A stretch of 64,000 nt of DNA from Diplosphaera chodatii (taxonomy: Eukaryota > Chlorophyta > Trebouxiophyceae > Prasiolales > Stichococcaceae), in the NCBI GenBank assembly GCA_032358165.1, contig JAALGY010000039.1, positions 930,001-994,000 on the forward strand, given 5' to 3'. Shown here one piece after another: positions 25,819-36,800 of this stretch (the stretch's first letter is position 1; every line of letters begins with the position of its first letter). Both the position numbers and the translations under genes were made by a program. The notes under the pieces were generated by a model, which searched no databases, had not been told where the DNA came from, and was given only the letters and a program-made list of their open reading frames with translations.

Positions 25819-26903
25819 ATGGTAAAATCGAATGCACCTGAGGTCGCGGCGCGGGCGTCACGTTGATCATCACGTGCAGGAGCACATGGGCGTCGTGCCC
25901 CCATGCTGAATCAAAATTCTATGCGTATGCAGACGTCGCTGGAGGACAGCAAGATTATACCCGATGTCATCGACGAAGTCAAGAAGGACGATGCTGTTGA
26001 CATGACAGTCAAGTTCGAGAGCACTGATCTGATCGACGGCACGACCTTGTCCAAGGAAGAGGTGAGGTGCAGCAGGTGCTACGCACTTTTGAGGTGCAGC
26101 AGGCTAGAATTTGCCAGAATTTGCCAGCAGACGGTTTGGAAAGACTGGAATGGTCTTTGATGCAGACGGCAAACGAGCCAGACGTCACGATTTTGGGCGC
26201 ACAGGGATTGTGCACACTGGTGCGCTAGGTTACCAGCAAGACTCCAAGTGCACTTGCCAATTGATCGTTGTCATCTCCTGTTCAGAATCCATCTTCCAGA
26301 CATGCATATGACTGTTGCAAGTCTGGTGGTGCATTGTAGATCATGGTCGACGAGGATGCGCCTTGTCCAGAGGACCCCAAATGGCGCGAGTTCCTGCACT
26401 GGTGCGCAACAGTGTCGCGATATTAGCGAGTTTACACAACGATACCAGTTCACCGCTACCTCCATCAACATCACTGCACCCTGTCATCTCCACCCTGTCA
26501 CGCAGGCTTGTGACCAACATCCCACACGGCGATGTGAAGGGTGGCAACGTGAAGATGAAGTACACAGGTCCTGCTCCACCAAAAGGCAAGCACCGCTACG
26601 TGCTGGCGCTGTGGCAGCAGCAGACGGCGCCATCAGACAACCCCGACAGATTTTCCGACGACCACCCCACACAGGTGTGTGAGATCAGCCAGCTTGAGAA
26701 GACAGTGCAATTGATGCTTGGATCGGGATCTAAATAGTTTCGTGCAGATTGTTATACTTCGAGGTGTACACATCAAGCTCAGACCGCGGCTGCAGGCATC
26801 TGCCCCTGAGGACCGCAAGAACTTCAGCACCAAGGACTTCGCTAAGAAGCACAACCTGACCGGCCCGCTGCACTGCGACTACTTCTACTGTGAGGCGCAG
26901 TGA
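25819..26903 (+). CDS. FT/MFT-like PEBP, second tandem copy
   Basis: Paralogue of the preceding gene. Exon 1 is again just ATG (25819-25821) followed by gtaaaa; exon 2 starts at 25933. The protein reads M-TSLEDSKIIPDVIDEV, DAVDMTVKFESTDLIDG, EPDVTILGAQGLCTL, IMVDEDAPCPEDPKWREFLH, LVTNIPHGDVKGGNVKMKY, TGPAPPKGKHRYVLALWQQQ, RKNFSTKDFAKKHNLTGPL and HCDYFYCEAQ. The pocket motif is DEDAP, different again from the first copy. An insert of about 17 residues (APSDNPDRFSDDHPTQ) follows WQQQT where FT proteins have their external segment B. No targeting signal. Open ends and phases agree with GT-AG splicing. The two copies have clearly diverged, so the duplication is not recent. Confidence 0.9.
26064..26125 (+). 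repeat. Short direct repeats inside a PEBP intron
   Basis: The 13-mer gaggtgcagcagg occurs at 26064-26076 and 26091-26103, and agaatttgcc is tandemly doubled at 26106-26125. They lie at and after the donor of an intron of the second tandem PEBP gene. Confidence 0.7.
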
Positions 26904-27297
26904 CAAGAATTTCATGCCGACGTACATACTGCCTGTGAATTGAACGTGCAGCAGCAAAGGCGCTGCATGCAATATCTCTGCACCCTGTTGCGTAGCGATG
27001 TATGATGGTTGCGTGCGTTCGTTCCCTGTGTGATATGATTTTGTATGAATGATTGGTGTGCTGTGTGCATGCTATGATGCATCTTGGCACCAACTGGACT
27101 CCGTGTATGTACCTGTCTTACTGAGGACTACTCTAGTTGCTGGTCCAATTCAACGGGCTGCAAAATGGGGCATTGCACTTTTGCAAGCTTGTTAACCAAA
27201 TGCGAGTTCGCGATGCCACCAGCAAACCACCCACGTAAAACTGCAACCCACATGACCTTCTTTGTTGATCCAGCTGTCCCTGCACAAGCGCTGCTGA
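26904..27297. other. Convergent 3' region, PEBP and TerC
   Basis: 394 bp between two convergent stops. No exon, no tRNA and no clear poly(A) signal identified. Confidence 0.45.
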
Positions 27298-29724
27298 TCA
27301 CTTGTCCTCGTCCAGCGAGGACAGTGTTTCTATGGGCAGCAGCAGACTGAGGCCCACGCCACCGGTGAGCAGCGTGGCCACCACTGCCAGGCTGAGTTGG
27401 GTGCTGATGCCGAAGCCGCCAAACTCGGCAATCATCTTTGCGCCTGCACATGGGACGAGCAGGCTCTGCGCATGGACCATGTCAGGGACCATTGCGTGTG
27501 TGTCAAGCAGGACGTTCTCGTGTGCAGGCCTCGGCATGCCACCACAGCCGCAGTGCAGCCACACGCAGGCGGGCCTTACCCACAAAGCCCAGAACAAGCG
27601 CCACCGCTTTGTTGAGGAAGCGCAGCTCGGACATGATGCCAGCAACAAAAGTGTACAGCGCCCTGGGTGGAGGAAAGCACAAGAGTTGCGGGCAGTGTGC
27701 GCTGAGCTACAATTCTCTGCTGTTTGTTGCAGGTGCAGAGACAAGGGCACGGTGGCAGACCTGAGACTGAGGATGGCGAACAGATTGCTGCTGTATACGA
27801 TGAATGGATCCTTTGTCACGCCAAAAACCTGGGAAGCCAACACAGCTTGTTATTGCTTTTGACATGCGATTTTGACATACGTTTGGGCAGCTTGAGCTCG
27901 ATGCCAAGGTGTGCTTGCAGGGTGTAACGTCTACATTTTGTCAGGAAGGCACACATCAACAGTACACCAGTGCAGCAGCTCACCGCGGGAACTGAATCCA
28001 CAGCAAACACGACATCCGACAGCTCCACCACGGCGAGGGCCAGCAGCAGCGGCGTGGCAGTCCGCACGCCATTCTCCATGGTAAAAAACTTGTCGCCGTC
28101 ATATTCGGTCGAGACCGGGATGAAGCGCCTGCAGCGGGCGTTCAGTCATCTGTCACACTTTTACACGCATGACACGTGCCGCCTCCCATCACGATCCCAC
28201 AGCATGTGCTGTGAGCTCAAGCCTGCAGCTGTCAGCACTTGAAGCACTAGCTCACAAAGTGCCTGATGACTACGGCGAGTGCGTCGTCGAAATGTGTCAT
28301 TGTCACCTGCAGAACTTCACGATGAAGTTGTCTGTGAGGTCCTCGTCGTCGTCCTCGTCGCCCGCCGACAGCAGCTTGAAGCTGGAGAACAGCAGCACCC
28401 CCGCAAAGCCCAGCAGCACCGGCTCGAAGTTCTCTATCAGCGCCGCGCCGCCGAGGATCATGATCGCCCGCAGCACCGCCGCCGAAATGAGGCCGTACGT
28501 CAGCACCTGCGTGCAGGCATGAGGCTGAGGGTGCCAGGCCTGTCAGCCATGCACAGCCGCAGGTGGGCATGAGGACATGCACAGCCACGTGAGTAGCCCA
28601 GTTCGCTTGTGGAACAGCCCTGCAGTCACAAACTTACCTTGCTCTGGTCGTCCTGGGGGACCTTCAGGTAGTTGAACACCAGGATGAAGACGAACAAGTT
28701 GTCGACTGTGGGCACAGAAACAACGTTCATGCATGGCAGCATCCCGCAGGATCTTGCCTTGAACCTGATGCAGCATGGCCCCAGCAGCAATGTGTGCAGG
28801 GGCAGGCATACTCAGGATGACCTGGAACAGGACGTACAAGACAAGCAGGTCCAGAAGGTCCTCAGGCCCACCTGACAGGCTCTGCTCCAACAGATAGCCA
28901 GCAAAGTATTCTGCGCCCTTCTCGGGACCTGCAAGTGAGTCTTTACGAGTCTGCATGCTGAGAGGGCTGTTGCGCGCTCTGCTGTCATGTCAAGCATGTC
29001 CACTTTTGAAAGCTTCTGATATTGTGCAATAGCATATTCGTCGAAGACGGAAGGCATCCACTGGGGCAACGGGTGCCATTACAGCGTAGATTATGAACAG
29101 AGCATTACCCAGGACTGCCCACACGCCGACGCCAAATGCAATGGCGGCGCCCACGAGCGTGAACACCCACTCGCCCCGGTCCTCTATGAGCGCCTCCCTC
29201 GACTGCACGCTGTCCAGGGCGTCGATGCTCTCATACTGCTCCAGGGTGGTCATCATTGGCGGCCTCGTGCTGCCGTTGCCGCTGAGCTGGTGCCGCCGTG
29301 CAGACTGCGGCAGGTCCGGCTGCACGCCGGCGTCGTCGTCGCGGCTGGCTGTGGGGGACTCCTCCTGCTGCACCTCCTGCTGGGGCGCTGCTGCGCATGC
29401 AAACCTGCTGCTGCAGGGCCGGCCTGCTGTCCATGCCTGCGGACACAGAGCTATCTCACACTTCACCAGTTGCACAGGACTACTTTTCAAGACCGCTCAC
29501 ATCCGTGATGCTCTCGCAGCAGCAAGAATGTCCGGACCCCCTGCGCCTGCTGGGTACTTCCTGACCTTGCGCAAGGGGGTGTGGTGGCTGGACCCTGTAC
29601 ACCGCCAGTGGCTGCAGCTGACGGTCGGCGTCTCAAGATGCTGCAGCTGGTTTCTGGACGCGCATGGCTGCGTGAGCCGCTGCTGCAGCACGTGCCGCTG
29701 CAGTGCCGCTGCCGGAGTCATCAT
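27298..29724 (-). CDS. TerC family membrane protein, plastid type
   Basis: Integral membrane protein of the TerC family. The Arabidopsis homologue (AtTerC) sits in the thylakoid membrane and is needed for thylakoid biogenesis; bacterial relatives handle Mn or other metals. Both conserved metal-site signatures are present: VDNLFVFILVFNYLKVPQDD (about 28650-28705) and LAVVELSDVVFAVDSVPAV (about 27985-28045). Seven or so hydrophobic segments follow in order, with FGVTKDPFIVYSSNLFAILS, LYTFVAGIMSELRFLNKAVA and the final GISTQLSLAVVATLLTGGVG. It ends SSLDEDK, with TGA at 27298-27300. The first exon (ATG at 29724 or 29721) encodes a Gln/Arg/Ser-rich, acid-poor leader that looks like a chloroplast transit peptide; its donor (AAG|GTCAGG) is weak, so the N-terminus is tentative. 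An acidic loop GDEDDDEDL lies between membrane segments. Confidence 0.92.
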
Positions 29725-30061
29725 TGATGTCACGGCAGCCACCGACAGGTTGCACGTCAGCGAAGCGATCGGCAGACCTTGGTGCGTGTGAAATTCAACA
29801 GCAAGTGTCACTCCTCTTCCAAGCACGGTTAGCCACTGCACATGCAACACTATGTGACAGGCAAATGTGAGGCGTGCAGTTTGAGCTGTGCCACGTGAGC
29901 ATTGGGCGGTCATTGTGTACCAGCATTTGCACTGCCACACACTGTAATACACCACCAGCGTCGACACCTGATGAGCATGCCTGATACTATAGCACACAAT
30001 TATCATTGCTGAGTCTGCACGTGAGGCGGCGAGGCTGAGATGAGGTGATCAAAGTGCATGC
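29725..30061. promoter_or_regulatory. Short divergent promoter, TerC (-) / ankyrin protein (+)
   Basis: Only 337 bp separate the two proposed start codons, so both promoters and 5' UTRs must share this space. No TATA or other core motif stands out. Confidence 0.45.
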
Positions 30062-33000
30062 ATGCCAGAGGCAGCGACGGAGGGCCTTCTGCAGGCCTGT
30101 CTCAAGGGGCAGCTGGCAGAGGCGTTGCACGCCGTGCGCGGTCTCGGCGATGACGCTGCACAGAATCATGCAGCGGCCAATGCGGTGGGCCCCGGCGGCT
30201 GGACGCCGCTGCTGGCCGCCGCCAGGCTGGGCGGTGCGCAGCTCGTCGACGCACTGGTGGGAGCTACGCAGTGAGATCTCATCACTGATGTCTCACCTGG
30301 TGTCCGCGCTGTCCTCCTGGCTAGTCGTCTCATTTCGGCTGTCGTAACAAGCTTATGTTTGGTGACACAGCTCCGGGCCGGAGCGGACCCCTCCGCTGGC
30401 CGCGCAGGGAGCGGCAACACCGCCCTGCATTGTGAGTGACCCCCGCCTTCCACGCGCATGCCTTACTGTGCTGAAGTGACAGGATGCACAGACGTAATGC
30501 GCGCCACCGGGACACTGTGTGCACCGTGCAGATGCTGCATTGGAAGGGCATACCGCGGTGCTGAGGCTGGTGCTGGCGGCACCTGGAGTGCGCGTGGATG
30601 CAGTCAGCAGCAACCGCGACACGCCGCTGCTGTTCGCCTCATCGGGCGGCCAGCTCGGCGCCGTCGCGCTGCTTGCAAAGGTGATGACGCCAGCCGTGCA
30701 ATGTGAGTGTCAAGTCGACATGTTGGGCGTCTCAAAAGGTATTGCTCAGCTGCCGCAGTCCCTTTCAGGTGCTCCCCTTGTCTCCTCAGCAGGCAGGAGC
30801 AGATGTTGCGGCGCGCAACGCCGATGGCATGTCTGCGCTGCTGGTGGCCGCGTCTGGCGGGCATGCGGAGTGCCTGCGCCTGCTGCTGAGGCTCTCGGCT
30901 GCGGACACAGCCCAGGCAAGACCACCCTGCCGAATCACAACTCAAATGCTCATCCCTGTGCATGTGGACTTTGCCAAAGCAGCAGACATTTTGAGCTATA
31001 GCAGAGCAACCTAGTGCAACAAGCTGTGCTTGGTTTCAGGCATTAGCTGCGGACCGGCATGGGCACACGCCCCTCCACGCGTCGGCGGAGGCAGGAAGCG
31101 CCGTGTGCACAAGCATGCTGCTCGAGGCGAGCCACCGTGTGCTCATTCGCACCTGTCTCATCATGCTGACAACATCTCCGCATGCAACAGCAGGAAACTC
31201 ATTAAATTCACATCGCAAGCTGTGCACACCCCACAGGCTGGCGCAGATGCCTTTGCACGCAATGCTAAGGGACAGACGCCGCTCGACATCGCCCAACGGC
31301 GGGGCAGCAGCGACTGCATCACGTGAGTGTGGCTGAAAGCTATGACCCGGCTGCACCGCACTGCAAAATGTTGAGCAATGCCTCACCAGCAATCGCCACA
31401 CCTACGTTCCAAATGTACAGTTCCGCGACTGCTGCGCTGCAGGCTTCTGAAGGCTGCACAACAGAAGCGCACAGTGGCGGCAGCGCAGCTTGCTGACGGC
31501 CTTGCAGAGACAAACGGGGCGCCGAGCAAGAAACCGACAGCCGGCAGGCAGCGGAAGCCCACTGGCAAGTGCTCGGCGTCAAAACAGCAGCCGCAGGCAG
31601 ACAGCAGCAGTGTCAGCGGCACAGACACAGCCGCTCCCGATATATGCAGTCCGCTGTGTGTTGAGGGTCACATGCCTGCCAGCGCTGCTGCGCGGGAGGC
31701 TGACGACGCCGCCGGGAGCCCTGCGCTGCAGAATGGCGGCGCACAACCAGCGGCAACAGGCGTTGTGGACGACACAACGCCGCAACAACCTCAGCCCTGT
31801 TCGGCACCAGACCACCTCGAAGATGTGTCCACAGCCCTGGTCACGGCAGTGGTCGACGGCATCTCGGCACAGGGAGCGTCGGAGGAAGCGGCTAGTGGTG
31901 CATGGCAGCAACAGCGGCCCCGCTCTCGCAGGCGCCAGCTGGACGGCACTGCTACAGGGCATCAGCAGCCGCCCTGCCGCCCTGCAGCCGGTGGTCACTT
32001 GCTTACCGCTGCAGAGAGAACGCAGCCCCCGCAGCACCCGAAGACACGGGCTGTGCAGCCTGCAGCCCGGGGTGACATTCCTGCGGAAGCCGCCCCTGCG
32101 CCGCGATCCGGCCCGTTTCAGCCTGCGGCGGGCCCTCAGCAGGCAGCCCCAGCAAAGGAGCGCCACAGCGACGAGATGCAGCACATGTCCACATCTGCCG
32201 GTGGACCGGGCAGAAGCGCCAAAGTGGCCGTGAGCGCAGCAGCTGTGCACATCGCGGCTGACGCATCTGCATGGCCAGTGGTGGGAGCGCCTGCTCCCCC
32301 GTCTTGGCAGGAGGTGAGCGGCTCACGTTTGTACTGCGCAAGTGTGTCTGATCAGACATGGTTTGCGGCTGCCCATATAGCCGCAAGAGACTGGTATCAA
32401 TAATCTTCCAATTGGGCGGGCGACTGCAGCAGATCGATGCTCACATGCCTTGGTCGGATGCAGGAAGCAGAGGCCAGGCTGGCGGCCGCGCACCCCTCGG
32501 CGCTGGAGCTGGACATCGGCATCCGCCACCTCGCGGTGAGCGCAGTACGACACTGACAGCCGACTGCTGAGCTGTTGGGCGTACCAGCTCGCCTTGTGCT
32601 GCTGGCATCGGTGCGTGCATGCCGCTGGGATGTGTGCACCACATGTAGCACCTGGCACCTGCATGCGGCCGAGTTGGGGCTGGTTCAATTGCCAGCAGCC
32701 TTTTCGCCTGGACTTGCGACATGTCAGCGACAGCAGCGATCATGGACAGATCATGGACGCCAAACTTGGACACATCGGTTTTGCACACCTCATTTGCAAG
32801 GGTTCTAGGGGTTCACGTGCCACAGGGCGCCGGCATCGAGCAGCTCAGCATGGCGCAGCTGGACGTGCTGGAGGAGCTGCACCACGCGGCGCTGTCGTCC
32901 GTCGCAGCCCGGCGCCTGCACCTGGTGCGTCACTGCGCACCCGCGTGGCTGCCCTCCCGCCCCGGCCCCCTGCATCAGCCTGTCTGTCGCCGCCCGCTAC

Positions 33001-33200
33001 CGAGGCCGGAGCGCTGGCCCGGTGCTGCTACGACGCAGGATCTGAACCCTGCAGCCCAAGTATTGCACGCGGTGTGGAATGATCTGAGCTGTCCTGTGCA
33101 TTGCTCGCGTACATCACATTGCTCGCTGCAGGTGCGTGAGCAAGAGGCGGAGCGGCACGCGGAGCAGACCCGCCTTGCCGGCGAGCTGGCGCTCTGCTGA
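30062..33200 (+). CDS. Ankyrin-repeat protein with long disordered region and C-terminal helical segment
   Basis: Probably a scaffold or adaptor protein. It begins MPEAATEGLLQACLKGQLAE, after which at least five ankyrin repeats fall on separate exons: GPGGWTPLLAAARLGGAQLV, RAGADPSAGRAGSGNTALH, YAALEGHTAVLRLVLAAPG with RDTPLLFASSGGQLGAVALL, AGADVAARNADGMSALLVAA, DRHGHTPLHASAEAGSAV and AGADAFARNAKGQTPLDIAQ. A single long exon (31444-32311) then encodes about 290 residues rich in Gln, Pro, Ala and Ser. Three short exons follow: EAEARLAAAHPSALELDIGI, VPQGAGIEQLSMAQLDVLEE and a charged helix VREQEAERHAEQTRLAGELA. The stop is TGA 33198-33200. No enzymatic domain is visible. The first intron junction is not resolved in phase. 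Confidence 0.8.
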
Positions 33201-33851
33201 ACCTTGTGCTCTGCCATACAGGCCTTCGCTGCCCTTGCCTCAAGTGCAAGACGTTGGGCAGGGTGAGGTCCGGTGCAATGGAAATGTTGGGTCCCCTGTC
33301 GTCGTTCTGACTGGATCAATTTGCTCATGAGCTGGTGTGTGAGAGGGCCAAGATTGCAGATGACACAATGTTTGTGCACTGCAGGTTCTCGGGCAGCCAC
33401 GGTGGCTGCTGCGGGTGTGCAGGCATACATGTTGGCGTCTCTCTACCCTGTCATTACAAATTTCAGCAACCTACCTACACTACCTGAGTTCATGCGCAGC
33501 CAAGGTTCAACCAGAAAAACCTGCTGAGGGTGAAAATTGACAGCACCGCAAAGTTGGGTTCCGTGTCACATGAACGAATGCTGGCGTCGCCAGAAGATTG
33601 CTTAGCGGCTTGTTCAGGCCTCAATGGTGGTCCCCCAGAAAAGCAGGGAGACATCGAAAAATGGGCGCTGGTGCTGCCCCGACAGCACCAGCAACAAAGA
33701 TCACTTCGTGCACAATGCATGAGCGGCACATGATGCATAACGAATCGGCCAGCCGGGCGCTCATGTGGTGAGATGCGCCGCTGGGTATATGGTGTCATCA
33801 GTGCCGCGAGGTGAAAAAGTTGTGCAACTGGTCTCTCGCCAAGGATATGAA
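33201..33851. other. Convergent 3' region
   Basis: Between the ankyrin gene (+) and the RRM gene (-). A minus-strand TGTAA at 33453-33457 could end the RRM transcript, about 400 nt past its stop. Nothing else recognised. Confidence 0.4.
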
Positions 33852-36800
33852 TCAATCCGCCTTGCTGCGCTTGGCTGGCGGTGACATGTTGCCCGTGTCT
33901 GGCAGCTCCTCCACCGTTGCAGTTGGTGGCTGCTCCTGCCCCGCTGCATCAGCAGCTGCCCCGTCGCTGCTCGTGGGAGCAGTGCTGTTGCCGCCGCCAC
34001 TGCCACCGCCCAACTGCATGAAGCCGCTGTGGAACATGGCCGAGGTGCTGGCAGTGCGGAGCTCGTTGCCGCTGCCGCCGACGCCCATGGCTGCGGGTTT
34101 CACTGGCCTGAATGCTGTCATTGCTGAGCCGACAACATCAGCGCTGCGGGATCTGCAGGCAAAATAGGTGTGAGCTGGCGAGACGGCTATAAGTCAAGCC
34201 ACGGTCTTACTGACGAGAATTCCATGAATGCAGAAGCTAGCTTGAGCTAAGCACGTACCTGAGCTCAGAGACCCGGCCCTCTGGCTGCTTTGTCCGCATC
34301 GCCAGCAGCGCTGCAACATCGCGGAAGCCCTCACCACTGCCCGCTCGGCTGCATAAAACCACGTCCGCCGTGGAGCAAGGTGTACACAGCAAGTGTGTCA
34401 GAGCAGCAATGTTGACCTCTCACCTTCGCGAGGCCTGCGCCAGGGACCATGACAGCCATGCACCTGCAAATCCCGGAGTGAACGGTCACCTGCTGGGCCG
34501 GGGGGATGCGAGGCTGCCGCTGCCGCCAACTGAAGACCGGGGCGAGGACAGCGTCGACAGCGCCGAGAAGCCGAGGGTGGAGCGCGGGGACGGCAGCGCC
34601 TTGAGCGGCAGGCCCGCTGCGCCGTCCGACGCGTTGCTGAGGACGTGCTGCAGCGCCAGAGGCGGGGCCCCTGGCACGGGGCGCGCATACCGCGGCGACG
34701 GCCGCTGCAGAGACCAGAAACTGCATTGTTGCGGTCCCATTCAGGACCAGGCCCTGCGAATCAGGGCCGGGCCCGTCATGCACTGCATAGCCCTTGGACA
34801 CATGCATTGTCCACCACAGGGCCAGGAGCAGCAATGATGCAGTGGTCTCTCCAGGACTATGAAGGCGCTCCCACACCCGAAGGTCCTAACAATCGGGCTA
34901 CACACCAGCACTGCAGGTGCTGAGGCTGTCTTGATGCCCTCGTCATTGCGGGTGCTGGCACCGCCGCCGCCGCTGCCCGCGTTGTGCAGGCTGGCCAGCG
35001 CGTGCCAGGTGGCGGCGCTCGCCCCTGCAGGCATGCTGGCTACAGGGCTGCTCCCCAGCCTGTGAAACACCACACCAGGAAGGTCTGACACCAGCATGTG
35101 ATGTGACTGCAGCTGCATGAAACGAAGTCAACCCATTGGCCATGTGATCAAGGAACGAGCAGCTGAACATGGAGTGTGCATGCTCAGCAACACTGAAACC
35201 CAAATTCACGATATGCACCTTGCATCGGCTGCCAGCCACATGTGCTCTCCAGTCACATCATTCACACAGAGCACTGCCTGCGAGCCAGGGTGCGGCACCG
35301 CACGCCACCCTGCAGCATGTGCATGGCCTCATCTCAGCGCGAACCAGGCTGTGGAGTGGCACCTCTGACTGGGAACAGCAGAGGGAGGGTTGCAAAGGAG
35401 AGAGAATGCGGGGTGCAGCAGCGAGCAGATCAGTCCACCTGGTGGGAGTCCAGCTGCCTCCGCCAGCGCTGCGTCTGCTCCCGGCATGACTGGCTCGGCG
35501 CCAGCACCCAGAGCGGCTCTGCGCACCGCTGCTGCAGCGGCCGCCGGGCTGAGCATGCCGCCTGGGCCCAAGGCGGCTGGCAGCGCGCTGGCTGGGATGG
35601 CTGCAGATGGGCCAGCAGGAGTGGGGCCGCCCACGCCTGCCGCCCTCAGCATGGTGCCCTACGGCGAGGCCGTTGCGACTCACCAGACGCAGCAGCCGCA
35701 GCAGCTTGGAGGCATTGTCAATGCCAAACACCGGGGTGAGGGGGTGAGTGTATGCTTGGAGCATGTTGGCTGGCGTTGCTTGCTTGCAAAAGCACACGCC
35801 GCCTGGAGACATCAAGGAGTACTCACAGGACTGGCGATGCGAGGGTGCCTTGCAAGCATGGCAGCAGCCTCCCTGGAGAAGGGCGTCGGCTGCGACCGGG
35901 GCGGCAGCACCGCAGCCGTGGCCATTGCAGCAAATGGCGCAGCCGCCAGCAGCGTCGGGGCCTCTGGGATCGCCGCCAGCTTCGGCTGCACATGCGACTC
36001 TAGGATGTCAGTATGACATACAAATGCCGAAGCGTGATGGGCTCAGACATATGCACGGCGCAACTGTGTCCCTGCTCAGAGCTGCAAGGGGTTGACAAGC
36101 CAGGTCAGCTGCAGGCCGTCCTGCATCGAGCGGTACCTGCACCTCCGGCACCGTATGCGCACGGCGCAGCTCAGTGCGGGTTGCCAGCCGGACTGACATG
36201 CCCCGCTCAGCCACGTCGCCGCCTGCTGTTGGCAGCCGCACCTCCTGCAAGCGGCACACCTTCTTTCTCCTCGACGGTCGTCATTCTTGTTTACGAGTGC
36301 TGCTGCATGACCGTCATACCAGATGGTCATACGCCTTGTACGACAGGGTTGGTGGCGTACCACTCGCGATTCCCATGTGACATCATGGCATCACTGCATG
36401 GACACATGGCACATCTGTCACTGAGAAACAGGGGGAGTACCAGCGCTTTGAGGGCGTCTGCCGGCGTGGCAAACTCCACGAAGGTGCAGCTGGCTGCGAG
36501 CACTGGCAGCGCTGCGCCGCCGCCGGCGGCCGCCGCCTCGGGCCCCACCCCAAGGCGCACGCCGCCCGGCTTGATGGCCAGCCCCGCAAACAGGGCCCGG
36601 ACCTGCGTTCAAAGCCCCCGCACTCAAACAAAAGGAATACATCTGTGCCTTCGTCCTGGACAGCCGCTAGTGCAGCAGCACGCTGCTCACAGGCGTGGTG
36701 CACCCCATTGCACCAGTCAGGAGGCCAGTCCTATGTGGCGCAACCTCCACCCAAGAGCACGTAGATGTAGGTTCGAGGTCTACACCTTAGCAGGGTATCG

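Noticed and set aside
29497..30006. Minus-strand 169-codon frame as a full-length gene
   Set aside because: Only its inner part from the double ATG at 29724 looks like a leader for TerC; the upstream half is in the shared promoter and has no protein-like features.
36764..36795. T-arm-like hairpin gtagg-ttcgagg-tctac
   Set aside because: A five-pair stem is possible, but no matching acceptor or anticodon arm lies upstream at tRNA distance; it falls inside the RRM gene.
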